Positions 31,725 to 40,026 of a stretch of 64,000 bases of DNA are shown piece after piece; the stretch's first letter is position 1; every line of letters begins with the position of its first letter. Below the pieces are notes generated by a model that worked only from the letters and a program-made list of their open reading frames with translations, was not told the DNA's origin and did not search any database. Where the stretch lies: positions 43,072-107,071 of the forward strand of contig NZ_PCOY01000010.1 in NCBI RefSeq assembly GCF_002979475.1. The letters are read 5' to 3'. The translations under genes and the position numbers were made by a program. Source of the stretch: Microbacterium sp. MYb62 (lineage in GTDB: Bacteria; Actinomycetota; Actinomycetes; Actinomycetales; Microbacteriaceae).

Positions 31725-33062
31725 TCACCCGAGGGTGGTGAGTGCGCTGTCGATCACGTCCATCGCGATGTCGATCTGATCGTCGGTGGTCGTGAGCGTC
31801 GGCAGGAAGCGGATGACGTTGGAGTCGCTGCCCGCGGTCAGCAGGAGGATGCCGTGCTGCGCGGCGAAGGCGGCGATCGCGGATGCCGCGCCGGCCGCGG
31901 GGAGTCGGGAGCCGGGGATGCTCAGCTCGAACGCGTACATCGCGCCCGTGCCGCGGACGTCCCCGATCAGCGGGTGGCGCGAGGCGAGATCGTCGAGGCG
32001 GTGCTGGAGTCGCCCACCGATGCGCTGGGCCTCCGCGAAGAAGTCGCCGTTCTCGAGCTCGGCGAAGACGGCGAGTGCCGCAGCGATGGACACCGGGTTG
32101 CCGCCGAAGGTCCCGCCCAGTCCGCCGGGGTCGGGGGCATCCATGATCTCGGCGCGTCCCGTGACCCCGGCGAGCGGGAGGCCGGCGGCGATTCCCTTGG
32201 CGGTGAGCACGAGATCGGGGACGACGCCGAAGTGCTCGCTCGCGAACCAGGTGCCGGTGCGGCCGAGTCCGGTCTGGATCTCGTCGGCGATGAAGACGAC
32301 CCCGTTGCGCGTGCACCATTCCTGGAGAGCGGGCAGGTAGCCGGCGGCGGGGATCACGAATCCGCCCTCGCCCTGGATGGGCTCCGCGATCAGTGCGGCG
32401 AGGTCGGTCACGCCGATGCGCTGTTCGAGGTGCTCGATCGTCCGCTGGGCCGCCTGCTCCCCGGTGAGGCCGTCGCGGTAGGGGTAGGAGTTGGGTACGC
32501 GATGGATGTCCGGGGCGAACGGGCCGAAGCCGGTGCCGTACGCCGCCTTGTGGTTCATCGCGAGGGTGAGGTTCGTGCGTCCGTGAAAGGCGTGGTCGAG
32601 GGCCGCGACGGCGCGACGGGCGGTGCTCCTGCGGGCGATCTTGACCGCGTTCTCGACCGCCTCGGCGCCGGAGTTCACGAACATCGAGCGCTTCTCGTGG
32701 TCGCCCGGCGTCTTCTCGGCGAGCAGCTCCGCCAGTCGCACATACCCCTCGTAGGGCGTCACGGTGAACAGCGTGTGCGTCACCTGCTCGAGCTGCGCGG
32801 CGGCGGCAGCGGTCGCCGCGGGGTTCCCGTGGCCTATGGTCGTCACGCCGATGCCGCTGCCCAGGTCGAGGAAGCGGTTGCCGTCGACATCCGTCACCCA
32901 GGGCCCGTCCGCGTGCGCGATGTAGATCGGCAGCACGCTGCCCACGCCTCGGGCCACGGTGCGCAGGCGTCGCTCGTGGATCTCGCGACTGCGCGGTCCC
33001 GGCACCGCGGTGAGGACGGACGGTGCGGACGAGCGGGCGGGAAGCACGCGGGACGAGGGCAT
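31725..33062 (-). CDS. gabT: 4-aminobutyrate aminotransferase
   Basis: 445 residues. Class III aminotransferase with DVDGNRFLDLGSGIGV, MFVNSGAEAVENAVKIAR, HAFHGRTN, IAEPIQGEGGF, VFIADEIQTGLGRTG and the PLP lysine in LTAKGIAAGLPLAGV. Closest in pattern to GabT: transfers the GABA amino group to 2-oxoglutarate, giving succinate semialdehyde. No succinate semialdehyde dehydrogenase is adjacent. AAGGAG is 5 nt before the ATG. The divergent promoter region holds CTAT palindrome C, which matches the known MocR (GabR-like) control of gabT in other bacteria. Confidence 0.92.
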   Translation of the reverse strand: MPSSRVLPARSSAPSVLTAVPGPRSREIHERRLRTVARGVGSVLPIYIAHADGPWVTDVDGNRFLDLGSGIGVTTIGHGNPAATAAAAAQLEQVTHTLFTVTPYEGYVRLAELLAEKTPGDHEKRSMFVNSGAEAVENAVKIARRSTARRAVAALDHAFHGRTNLTLAMNHKAAYGTGFGPFAPDIHRVPNSYPYRDGLTGEQAAQRTIEHLEQRIGVTDLAALIAEPIQGEGGFVIPAAGYLPALQEWCTRNGVVFIADEIQTGLGRTGTWFASEHFGVVPDLVLTAKGIAAGLPLAGVTGRAEIMDAPDPGGLGGTFGGNPVSIAAALAVFAELENGDFFAEAQRIGGRLQHRLDDLASRHPLIGDVRGTGAMYAFELSIPGSRLPAAGAASAIAAFAAQHGILLLTAGSDSNVIRFLPTLTTTDDQIDIAMDVIDSALTTLG

Positions 33063-33133
33063 GGTGGCTCCTTCGGTGAGCGTCGCCGAACGAAGGGATC
33101 CGCTCGGTCGGATCGACCTAAGACTATGTCAGG

Positions 33134-33151
33134 CTTTGACCTATGTCAAAG
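33134..33151. promoter_or_regulatory. CTAT-centred palindrome, site C (gabT | yggS)
   Basis: CTTTGAC-CTAT-GTCAAAG, perfect 7-4-7, 71 nt upstream of gabT. The first ATG of the YggS gene (33143) lies inside it. Confidence 0.75.
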
Positions 33152-33922
33152 ATGGAAGCACCGATCGGGTCCGACGATCGCTATCCCACGGCGTTCACCG
33201 TCGAGGACTTCCGGCAGAACGTCGCCCGCGTCCAGGCGCGCATCGCCGATGCCGCCCGGCGGGCGGGACGCGCGCCGGAGGACGTGACGCTGCTCCCGGT
33301 GAGCAAGACCGTCCCGACCGACCGTGTCCGCGTCGCCATCGAGTCGGGCATGCGACTGCTGGGCGAGAACAAGGTGCAGGAGGCCGTGCGCAAGAACGGC
33401 GAGACCGCCGACCTCGACGTGTCTTGGTCGATCATCGGGCACCTGCAGACCAACAAGGCCAGAGACGTCGCCGCGTTCGCGACCGAGTTCCAGGCGCTCG
33501 ATCGACTGCGCGTGGCCGAGGCGCTCGACCGCCGCCTGCAGGCCGCAGGGCGCAGTCTCGACGTCTTCGTGCAGGTGAACACCTCGGCGGAGGACTCCAA
33601 GTTCGGGATGCCGCCGGAGGAGCTCCCGGCGTTCCTCGAGGCGCTTCCCTCCTACTCCGCCCTTCGCGTGCGGGGGCTGATGACCCTCGCCATCCTGACG
33701 CCGGACGATGCACGGGTGAGGGAGTGCTTCGCCGTGCTGCGCACGCTGCGCGATCAGGCGAGGGAAGACGCGCCCGAGCTCATCGGCAACGGCGAACTCT
33801 CGATGGGCATGTCGGGTGACTACGAGATCGCCGTCGAAGAGGGCGCTACCTGCGTGCGCGTCGGGCAGGCGATCTTCGGCGCCCGCGCGCTGCCGGACAG
33901 CTACTACTGGCCGGAGGCCTGA
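33143..33922 (+). CDS. yggS: YggS-type PLP homeostasis protein
   Basis: 259 residues. A one-domain fold type III (alanine-racemase N-terminal barrel) protein with the PLP lysine in LLPVSKTVP (Lys55), then LLGENKVQEA, WSIIGHLQTNKA, FVQVNTSAEDSKFGM and LSMGMSGDYEIAVEEGAT. YggS/PLPBP proteins buffer free pyridoxal phosphate and have no known catalysis. The start may be 33143 or the in-frame ATG at 33152; both overlap or abut palindrome C. Co-control with two aminotransferases would be coherent. Confidence 0.93.
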   Translation: MSKMEAPIGSDDRYPTAFTVEDFRQNVARVQARIADAARRAGRAPEDVTLLPVSKTVPTDRVRVAIESGMRLLGENKVQEAVRKNGETADLDVSWSIIGHLQTNKARDVAAFATEFQALDRLRVAEALDRRLQAAGRSLDVFVQVNTSAEDSKFGMPPEELPAFLEALPSYSALRVRGLMTLAILTPDDARVRECFAVLRTLRDQAREDAPELIGNGELSMGMSGDYEIAVEEGATCVRVGQAIFGARALPDSYYWPEA

Positions 33923-33928
33923 ACGCCC

Positions 33929-34804
33929 GTGGTGCGGACCCTGCGTGCGTACCTCGCGCTCACCAAGCCCCGCATCCTGGAACTCCTCCTCGTCACCACG
34001 ATCCCGGTCATGGTGTTCGCGGCCGACGGGTGGCCCGACCTCTTCCTGCTGGCAGCGGTGCTCCTCGGCGGTGCGCTGAGCGCCGGCTCGGCCGGGGCGT
34101 TCAACATGTACCTCGAGCGCGAGAGCGACGCCCTGATGGAGCGCACGGCCCAGCGCCCGCTGGTCACGGGGATCATCTCTCCGCGAGCGGCACTCACATT
34201 CGCCTGGTCGCTCGCCGTGGCATCCGTGATCTGGATGCTCGCGACCGTCGGGCCGGTGCCCGCGGCGCTGTCGACGGCGGGCCTGGTCCTGTACGTGGTC
34301 CTCTACACGCTCGTGCTGAAGCGCCGCACCGAGCAGAACGTGGTCTGGGGCGGGATCGCCGGGTGCGTCCCCGTGCTCGTGGGCTGGACGGCGGAGCGCG
34401 GAGTCATCGAGTGGCCGGCGGTCGTGCTGTTCCTCGTGGTGTTCTTCTGGACGCCTGCGCACTACTGGCCGCTGTCGATCACCTACCGCGACGACTACCG
34501 CCGGGCGGGGGTGCCGATGCTCGGGGCGACGCGCGAACCCGGTTACGTCGCCCTCCGGGTGATCGGGTACGCGTGGGCGACCGTCGCCTGCTCGCTCGTC
34601 CTCCCGCTCGTCGCGGAGGTGAGCTGGCTGTACCCGGCGGTCGCCGTAGGGGCCGGAGCGGGGTTCCTGTTCTCGGCGCACCGCCTGCGGGTCCGCGACC
34701 GCCGCGGGTGTGAGCTGCGCCCGATGCTCGTCTTCCGGGCATCGATCGTCTATCTCGCTGTGCTCTTCCTCGCCGTCGGGGTCGATCCGTTCCTCCGCTC
34801 GTGA
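33929..34804 (+). CDS. ctaB: Heme o synthase (protoheme IX farnesyltransferase)
   Basis: 291 residues with about eight to nine membrane helices. The UbiA-family Asp motifs are NMYLERESDALMERT and YRDDYRR (second Asp-rich loop). LTKPRILELLLVTTIP, VVWGGIAGCVPVLVGW and FFWTPAHYWPL are CtaB hallmarks. It attaches a farnesyl group to heme b for cytochrome oxidases. It starts at GTG 33929, 6 nt after the yggS stop. Standing outside a cytochrome oxidase locus is unusual; a second copy elsewhere cannot be excluded. Confidence 0.93.
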   Translation: MVRTLRAYLALTKPRILELLLVTTIPVMVFAADGWPDLFLLAAVLLGGALSAGSAGAFNMYLERESDALMERTAQRPLVTGIISPRAALTFAWSLAVASVIWMLATVGPVPAALSTAGLVLYVVLYTLVLKRRTEQNVVWGGIAGCVPVLVGWTAERGVIEWPAVVLFLVVFFWTPAHYWPLSITYRDDYRRAGVPMLGATREPGYVALRVIGYAWATVACSLVLPLVAEVSWLYPAVAVGAGAGFLFSAHRLRVRDRRGCELRPMLVFRASIVYLAVLFLAVGVDPFLRS

Positions 34805-34833
34805 GTCCGGCCGCTGCTGGTCGCGAGCGGAGG

Positions 34834-35046
34834 TCAGTCGTCGGTGCGGAACCCCGCTGCCTTGTGCGTCCCGTCGCAGAAGGGCTTGAGAGCGGAGAGT
34901 CCGCAGCGGCACAGCGCGATGGTGCGGCGGTGCGGCGCGATCGGCTCGCCGTCGCCGGTGCGCAGCTCGACGTCGCCGCGCACCAGCAGCGGGCCGTCGG
35001 GGTACGGCGTGATCGTCGCGCGCGCGTGCGCATGCCCGGTGCTCAC
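34834..35046 (-). CDS. CDGSH iron-sulfur domain protein
   Basis: 70 residues. The 2Fe-2S motif is CRCGLSALKPFCDGTH: three Cys and one His in the C-x-C-x2-S-x3-P-x-C-D-G-T-H pattern of mitoNEET-like proteins. It starts at GTG 35046, which overlaps the preceding stop by 4 nt (GTGA), so it is made together with the iron-enzyme upstream. Likely an electron donor or redox partner for it. Confidence 0.92.
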   Translation of the reverse strand: MSTGHAHARATITPYPDGPLLVRGDVELRTGDGEPIAPHRRTIALCRCGLSALKPFCDGTHKAAGFRTDD

Positions 35047-36095
35047 GATGACACCCGTCCGCGCAGCGACGACAGGCCTGCCGACCAGGCGTCCAGAGTG
35101 CGAGCTCCGCTCCAGCCGTCCACGGCGAGGCACGCGGCAGCACCGAACATGATGTCGGAGAGCAGCTCCGGGCGATCCTCCGCGAGGCTGCCGGCGAGGT
35201 CGCGCGCCGCGATCTGCTCGTGCACGGCGTCGGCTTCGACATGCTCGTCGAAGTACTCCGCGACATCCGCGTCGAAGCCCAGGCGCCGGAGGCCGTCCGC
35301 ATACAGCCGGCACGGGATGGACGAGGTCATCTCGAACGCGGCGAGGTGCCCGACGATCGCTCCGACCAGGCGGCGGTTGAGTCCGAACAGCGACATCATG
35401 TTGAGCGACGCGAGTGTGACGGCCGGCACGTCGTCGACGTAGGCGCCGTAGGTGTCGTCGAGCCCGGCGGCCCGCATCGCGCGAGCGTAGAGCACGGCAT
35501 GCACGCGCTCCGGACGCCCGCCGCCGTACTCGTCGGACTGGATCTCGACGAGCGCGGCCTTGGCGCGGCCCTCCAGACGGGGAATCGCCCAGGAATGCGG
35601 ATCCGCTTCGCGCAAGGTGTACACCGAACGCAGGACGAGCATCTCCTCGGCCTGCTCCCTGGTGGCCTTCTTCGCGAAGTACCGTGACAGGCTCGGGCCG
35701 GTATCGGCGGCGGCGAGGGCGAAGAGCGCCCGGCCGACGGCATCCACGGTCGGCTCCGGCAGCTCCGGGATCGGTACCCTCGCGCGCAGCTCGCTCTCGA
35801 ACGCCCCCTCGAGGAGACGCCGGGTCGCGAGGAGCGCGGGATCCCACTCCAGGTCGGCGGCCAGCGTGGGCAGTGATCCGTATGCGGAGGCGTAGAGGAG
35901 GAAGAGCGCGAGCTGGATGTCGTCGTCGCGTGCGATGTCGCCGCTCGCCGCCACCGCTTCCGCGGCGAGGGCGGTGTGGTCGGATTCGTCGGCGCCGTCG
36001 CCCGTGAGGTGCGCCAGGACGGCGCGGCTCACCGGGCCGCGCGCCGCGAAGGCGAGGGATGTGCCGGGGGTGGACGCCGGGGCGGATGTGGTCAT
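35043..36095 (-). CDS. Heme-oxygenase-like iron-containing redox enzyme
   Basis: 350 residues, all-helical. LVEIQSDEYGGGRPERVHAVLY carries the Glu/Asp/His metal ligands of the HDO (heme-oxygenase-like diiron oxidase) superfamily; YFDEHVEADAVHEQIAARDL supplies the second His/Asp/His set. The N-terminal about 60 residues are Ala/Thr-rich. Related enzymes carry out oxidative cleavage or N-oxygenation. The substrate is not inferable. A CDGSH 2Fe-2S protein follows with coupled translation. Transcribed divergently from an AraC gene. Confidence 0.85.
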   Translation of the reverse strand: MTTSAPASTPGTSLAFAARGPVSRAVLAHLTGDGADESDHTALAAEAVAASGDIARDDDIQLALFLLYASAYGSLPTLAADLEWDPALLATRRLLEGAFESELRARVPIPELPEPTVDAVGRALFALAAADTGPSLSRYFAKKATREQAEEMLVLRSVYTLREADPHSWAIPRLEGRAKAALVEIQSDEYGGGRPERVHAVLYARAMRAAGLDDTYGAYVDDVPAVTLASLNMMSLFGLNRRLVGAIVGHLAAFEMTSSIPCRLYADGLRRLGFDADVAEYFDEHVEADAVHEQIAARDLAGSLAEDRPELLSDIMFGAAACLAVDGWSGARTLDAWSAGLSSLRGRVSS

Positions 36096-36245
36096 GTGTC
36101 GGGCTCCCAATCGATGCGGACATTCGCATCCTGCCCGCCCGAGCGAGGTGGGCACAGGGACTTGACGTGCGCCGCCCAGCGGGGCATGCGGCGGACGCGG
36201 ATGCGAAGCGGAGCGCGACGATCGAGGGGCGTTAGGCTGACGTCG

Positions 36246-37091
36246 ATGACTGCGCAGGGCTCCTGGTCCCACTACGCCTCGCCGCGCCACGCGCTGCGGC
36301 GTCTCCTGGTCTCGTGTCACGGCGCCGGGGAGCAGTCGGGCCCCCTGCGCCCCTTCAGCCGGCGTGCGCTGCCCACCCGAGGCCTGGTGTACGTCTCCGA
36401 GGGGCGCGGCACGTACGAGGAATACGAACCGCGGAGTCTGCGGTTGCCGGTCGAGGGACCGGCGGTGATCTGGCTGACCCCCGGCGTCCGGCACGGATAC
36501 GGACCGGATGCCGGCGGCTGGTCCGAGCACTGGATCCTGTTCGAGGGCGAGCCGTTCGCGGCCTTCGAGGGGACAGGGCTGGGAGGGCGGCTCCGCCCGG
36601 TGCAGTCGCTCGCGCGGCCCGTGGACGAGGCGGAAGCGCTCTTCGGAGAACTGCGGGAAGCGGTCGCCGCGGTCGGGCCGCGGTCGGAGGTCGCCGCCTC
36701 GGTCGCCGCGCAGCGGCTCCTGCTCGCGATCCTCGATGCTCTCGATCCCGTGGAGGCGGCGGGCGAGGGCGGGAGCGTCGTCGACCTCATCGCTCGGGAT
36801 GCTGCCCGATCGCTCTCCGTGGCTGACCGCGCCGGAGGAGTCGGGCTCACAGCCCGCGAGCTCGGCGAGGCGGTGCGCACCGCGACGGGATTGACCGTCA
36901 ACGACTTCGTGATCGAGGTGCGCCTCACGCGTGCGCAGACGCTCCTGGCGGAGACGCGACTCGACGTCGGCCAGATCGCGGCACAGGTCGGGTACGAGGA
37001 CGCCGCGTACTTCTCGCGCATCTTCAGCCGCCGCACCGGCGTCTCGCCCTCGGTGTTCCGGCGGCAGCAAGCTCGCGTTCAGAACGACTGA
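36246..37091 (+). CDS. AraC family regulator
   Basis: 281 residues. The N-terminal cupin/AraC-binding domain has ALPTRGLVYVSEGRGTYE and WLTPGVRHGYGPD, and the C-terminal double helix-turn-helix LTARELGEAVRTATGLT and QIAAQVGYEDAAYFSRIFSR. The layout is that of AraC proteins that sense sugars. A TAGGCT box is 7 nt before the ATG at 36246 (leaderless). It precedes the phytanoyl-dioxygenase and NHL genes on the same strand with AAGTCCA repeats between, and probably activates them. Confidence 0.93.
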   Translation: MTAQGSWSHYASPRHALRRLLVSCHGAGEQSGPLRPFSRRALPTRGLVYVSEGRGTYEEYEPRSLRLPVEGPAVIWLTPGVRHGYGPDAGGWSEHWILFEGEPFAAFEGTGLGGRLRPVQSLARPVDEAEALFGELREAVAAVGPRSEVAASVAAQRLLLAILDALDPVEAAGEGGSVVDLIARDAARSLSVADRAGGVGLTARELGEAVRTATGLTVNDFVIEVRLTRAQTLLAETRLDVGQIAAQVGYEDAAYFSRIFSRRTGVSPSVFRRQQARVQND

Positions 37092-37142
37092 ATCATCCAA
37101 GTCCCCAGGCTCTCATCCCGAAAATCCAACGATCGGGCGTGA

Positions 37143-37163
37143 AAGTCCATGGACTGAAGTCCA
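37143..37163 (+). promoter_or_regulatory. AAGTCCA direct repeats (AraC site)
   Basis: AAGTCCA at 37143-37149 and 37157-37163 (14 nt apart), with a related CAAGTCCCC at 37098-37106. The first copy also forms the palindrome AGTCCATGGACT. They lie 22-42 nt upstream of the dioxygenase start. Confidence 0.5.
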
Positions 37164-37184
37164 AATGTCCTCGATCCTGGATTC

Positions 37185-38036
37185 ATGTTCACGTCCAACG
37201 GATATACGCTCGACGACTCGCCTTCGCGGTTGGGGTGGATGGAGCCCGTGCCCGATGCCATCCGCACCGACAAGGACGCCCTGTGGGAGCGCCTGCGCCG
37301 GGACGGCTACCTGTACCTGCCGCAGCAACTCGATCCGCAGATCGTGCGCGACTTCCGCGAGTATTACTTCACCGCCATGTCCGACACCGGGATCGTGGCA
37401 CCCGGATCCGACCCCGCGGTCGGCGTCGGCGCCCAAGGCGAGATCGACAGGGCCAAGATCCGCTCGGCGCTGTTCGACCACATCGTTCCCGGCGAACAGT
37501 ATGCGGCGCTCACGGGGCACCCCGATATCCGCGGGTGGTTCGAGTGGTTCCTCGGTGAGGACGTGCATCTGCACAAGCGCAAGATCATCCGCCACATCCG
37601 CCCGGGGGAGTCGGGGATCGGCACCGCGACGCAGGCGCACTACGACCTCGTGTATCTGCGTGAGGGGAGCGAGCGCGTGCTGTCGATGTGGATCCCGCTC
37701 GGGGACTGTCCGGCCGAACAGGGCGGCCTCGCCTACCTCGAGGGCAGCCACCACTGGGCGCTCGCCGACGAACGTGCGCGCGGCGACAAGCACCCTGCCG
37801 CGTCGATCACCGCCGACCTCCCCGGACTCGCCGATGCGCACGACGCCCGCTGGCTGATGGCGAACTACCGCGCCGGCGATGTGATGGTGCACTCGTCGTA
37901 CGTCGTGCACGCCAGCACCGACAACGTCGATCCGCTCGACCGCGTCCGCCTCTCGACGGACATCCGCTACCAACGCGCTTCCGAGCCGATCGACTGGCGC
38001 TGGCAGGAGCACTGGCACCTGGATGACGGACTGTGA
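37185..38036 (+). CDS. Phytanoyl-CoA dioxygenase family (PhyH) oxygenase
   Basis: 283 residues. Non-heme Fe(II)/2-oxoglutarate oxygenase with the facial triad His152-x-Asp154 (TQAHYDLVYL) and His242 (VVHASTDN). Arg255 in VRLSTDIRYQ is suited to bind 2-oxoglutarate. LSMWIPLGDCPAEQGGLAYL and LEGSHHWAL are typical of PhyH enzymes. Hydroxylates an unknown small molecule. The stop overlaps the next start (GTGA), so the oxygenase and the NHL protein form a coupled pair controlled by the AraC protein upstream. Confidence 0.9.
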   Translation: MFTSNGYTLDDSPSRLGWMEPVPDAIRTDKDALWERLRRDGYLYLPQQLDPQIVRDFREYYFTAMSDTGIVAPGSDPAVGVGAQGEIDRAKIRSALFDHIVPGEQYAALTGHPDIRGWFEWFLGEDVHLHKRKIIRHIRPGESGIGTATQAHYDLVYLREGSERVLSMWIPLGDCPAEQGGLAYLEGSHHWALADERARGDKHPAASITADLPGLADAHDARWLMANYRAGDVMVHSSYVVHASTDNVDPLDRVRLSTDIRYQRASEPIDWRWQEHWHLDDGL

Positions 38037-39067
38037 GCGGTGTGAAGGACAACAGGGGCAGCGGGATCTGGGACGCGGAGAACGTGGATGCACGGACCAC
38101 CGTCGACCTCGGCGAGCGAAGCTACCACTGGCGCGAATACACGACCGCTGCGGGGCCGGTCCGGGGCTGGGCGCATCACGGCGTCGTCGTCGGCCCCGAC
38201 GGTGAGGGACTCGTGACCGCGTCGCCGGACGGCCGCGCGCTCGTGCATCTGCGTCATGCACAGGGGCGACGCACCGCTGAGCTCGACGTCACCGAGTGCC
38301 ACGGCATGAGCGTCGACGCGTTCGGCACGGAGTACGCCATCTGGATCGCCGACAACGGCACGAAGTACGACCACCGGGAGCGCGGCGACCACCTCGACGT
38401 CGACCGGCCTGGACAGGTCGTGCGGGTCGACGCCACCGGGCACACGCAGCAGGTCATCGACGACAGCGCCCTCGGTGAGGAATCCCGTGGCTGGCGTCCG
38501 ACCGGCGTGACGAGTGAATCCGAGCGCGACGGCGGACGCATCTGGGTCGCGGACGGCTACGGGCGCAGCCGCGTGCACTGCTTCGCCCGCAGCGGAGAAC
38601 CGCTCTGGACGACCGACGGCGGCGACGGCGGCCTGGCCTTCGCGTCACCGCACGCCATCATCCTCGACACACGCCGGCCCGTTCCCGAACTGCTGGTCGC
38701 GGATCGCAACAACAGACGGATCGTCGTGCTCAGCACCGAAGGGCGGTTCCTCCGCTCCTACGGCGAGGGAGAGCTGACGAGCCCATCGGGGTTCGCGCTC
38801 GACGGAGAGCAGGTGTGGGTCACGGAACTGCACGGCGCGATCGTGGCATTCGGGCTCGACGAGCGGGTGGCCGCGCGGCTGGGCGACACCGACGGCGCGG
38901 ACGCAGCCGGCTGGCCGAACACGATCGTCGGCGATGAGCTGGAGCGGTCCGAGCTCGTCGGGGGTGTCTTCCGCAGTCCGCACGGCATCGCGGTCGACGC
39001 GTCGGGGGCCATCGCCGTGTCGGAGTGGGTGATCGGCGGTCGCGTGATCGTGCTCACGCCGCAGTGA
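38033..39067 (+). CDS. NHL/six-bladed beta-propeller protein
   Basis: 344 residues with repeated blade motifs (IWIADNGTKYDHR, RIWVADGYGRSRVHCF, ELLVADRNNRRIVVLS, SPHGIAVDASGAIAVSEW) typical of NHL or SMP-30-like propellers. There is no signal peptide, so it is cytosolic. GTG start overlaps the PhyH stop. It might bind or hydrolyse (lactonase-like) the oxygenase product; no catalytic residues can be assigned. Confidence 0.85.
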   Translation: MSGVKDNRGSGIWDAENVDARTTVDLGERSYHWREYTTAAGPVRGWAHHGVVVGPDGEGLVTASPDGRALVHLRHAQGRRTAELDVTECHGMSVDAFGTEYAIWIADNGTKYDHRERGDHLDVDRPGQVVRVDATGHTQQVIDDSALGEESRGWRPTGVTSESERDGGRIWVADGYGRSRVHCFARSGEPLWTTDGGDGGLAFASPHAIILDTRRPVPELLVADRNNRRIVVLSTEGRFLRSYGEGELTSPSGFALDGEQVWVTELHGAIVAFGLDERVAARLGDTDGADAAGWPNTIVGDELERSELVGGVFRSPHGIAVDASGAIAVSEWVIGGRVIVLTPQ

Positions 39068-39080
39068 TCCTCCGGTCGGA

Positions 39081-39245
39081 TCAGCGGCAGACCTCGAACG
39101 CGTAGCCGTCGATCCGGTCGCGATGCTCGGCGGTCGACGTGTCGAGCAGCGCCTCATCGGGCCAGTCCGGATCGAAGACGACCTCGCCGTCGGCGTGCAG
39201 CAGGAGCTCCTCTGGCGAGCGCGAGCAGCAGCGCCGCGACGGCGG
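39081..39245 (-). pseudogene. Possible frameshifted remnant downstream of DUF899 gene
   Basis: Between the NHL and DUF899 genes the minus strand encodes a hydrophobic stretch (LLRGALLPAVAALLLALA) in one frame. Continuing in another frame is a protein-like tail (ELLLHADGEVVFDPDWPDEA, then a stop at 39081-39083). The two join only through a frameshift near 39210-39220, and no start codon is evident. A decayed small gene is the simplest reading. It may also be chance. Confidence 0.25.
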
Positions 39246-39272
39246 GGAGCAGCGCGCCACGGAGCAGCCGGT

Positions 39273-39968
39273 TCAGTGCGTCGCCCCGTACAGCTCCGCG
39301 ATCTCCTTCGAGCCCATCCCCTGGGAGTAGGTCGGGTGCTGGGGCCAGCCCTCCGGCACGTCCTGCCACTCCTCCTGCCGGCCGTACGGCAGCAGATCGA
39401 CGAGCCCCTGCAGGGAGCTGAGCCGCTCGGTGCCGCGGCCCTCGGTGTGCCAGGTCCGGTACACGGTCTCGCCGTCGCGCAGGAAGACGTTCACCCCGAA
39501 GCCCGCGTTCGGAGGGGCATCCACATCGGCTCCGAACGTGCTGTCGGCGCTCGAGTACCAGTCCATCCGGTTGCCCACGCGGTCGCGGTAGGCCAGAGCC
39601 TCATCGATCGGACCGTTCGTCCCGATCACGAAGCGGGCGTCGTAGTAGCGATCGAGCACGTCGAGCCGCGTGAACTGCGAGGTGAAGCCGGTGCAGCCGG
39701 GGCACTGCCACTCGCTGCCGTCCGACCACATGTGGTTGTAGACGATGAGCTGCGAGGCGCCGTCGAAGATGTCGGCGAGACGCACCGGACCGTCGGCGCC
39801 GACGAGTGTGTACTCGGGCAGCTCCACCATGGGCAGACGGCGTCGCTGCGCGGCGATGGCATCGAGTTCGCGGGTCGCGGCCTTCTCGCGCACCCGCAGC
39901 GCGTCGAGCTCGCGGCGCCATGTCTCGGCATCGACGACCGGCGGAAGGGCTGTCTGTCCTGTGCTCAC
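39273..39968 (-). CDS. DUF899 thioredoxin-fold protein
   Basis: 231 residues. The DUF899 pattern is ELDAIAAQRRRLPMVEL, SQLIVYNHMWSDGSEWQCPG, CTGFTSQFTRLDVLD, and VNVFLRDGETVYRTWHTEGRG. The C-x2-C in CPGC at about residue 90 is in the thioredoxin-active-site position, so a redox role is plausible but not established. It starts at GTG 39968 with GGAGG 7 nt upstream. Monocistronic by context. Confidence 0.9.
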   Translation of the reverse strand: MSTGQTALPPVVDAETWRRELDALRVREKAATRELDAIAAQRRRLPMVELPEYTLVGADGPVRLADIFDGASQLIVYNHMWSDGSEWQCPGCTGFTSQFTRLDVLDRYYDARFVIGTNGPIDEALAYRDRVGNRMDWYSSADSTFGADVDAPPNAGFGVNVFLRDGETVYRTWHTEGRGTERLSSLQGLVDLLPYGRQEEWQDVPEGWPQHPTYSQGMGSKEIAELYGATH

Positions 39969-40026
39969 GATGACCTCCGGTTGCTGAGCGACGGTGCGTC
40001 CAGTCTGCGCGCGGCCGCCGACACGG

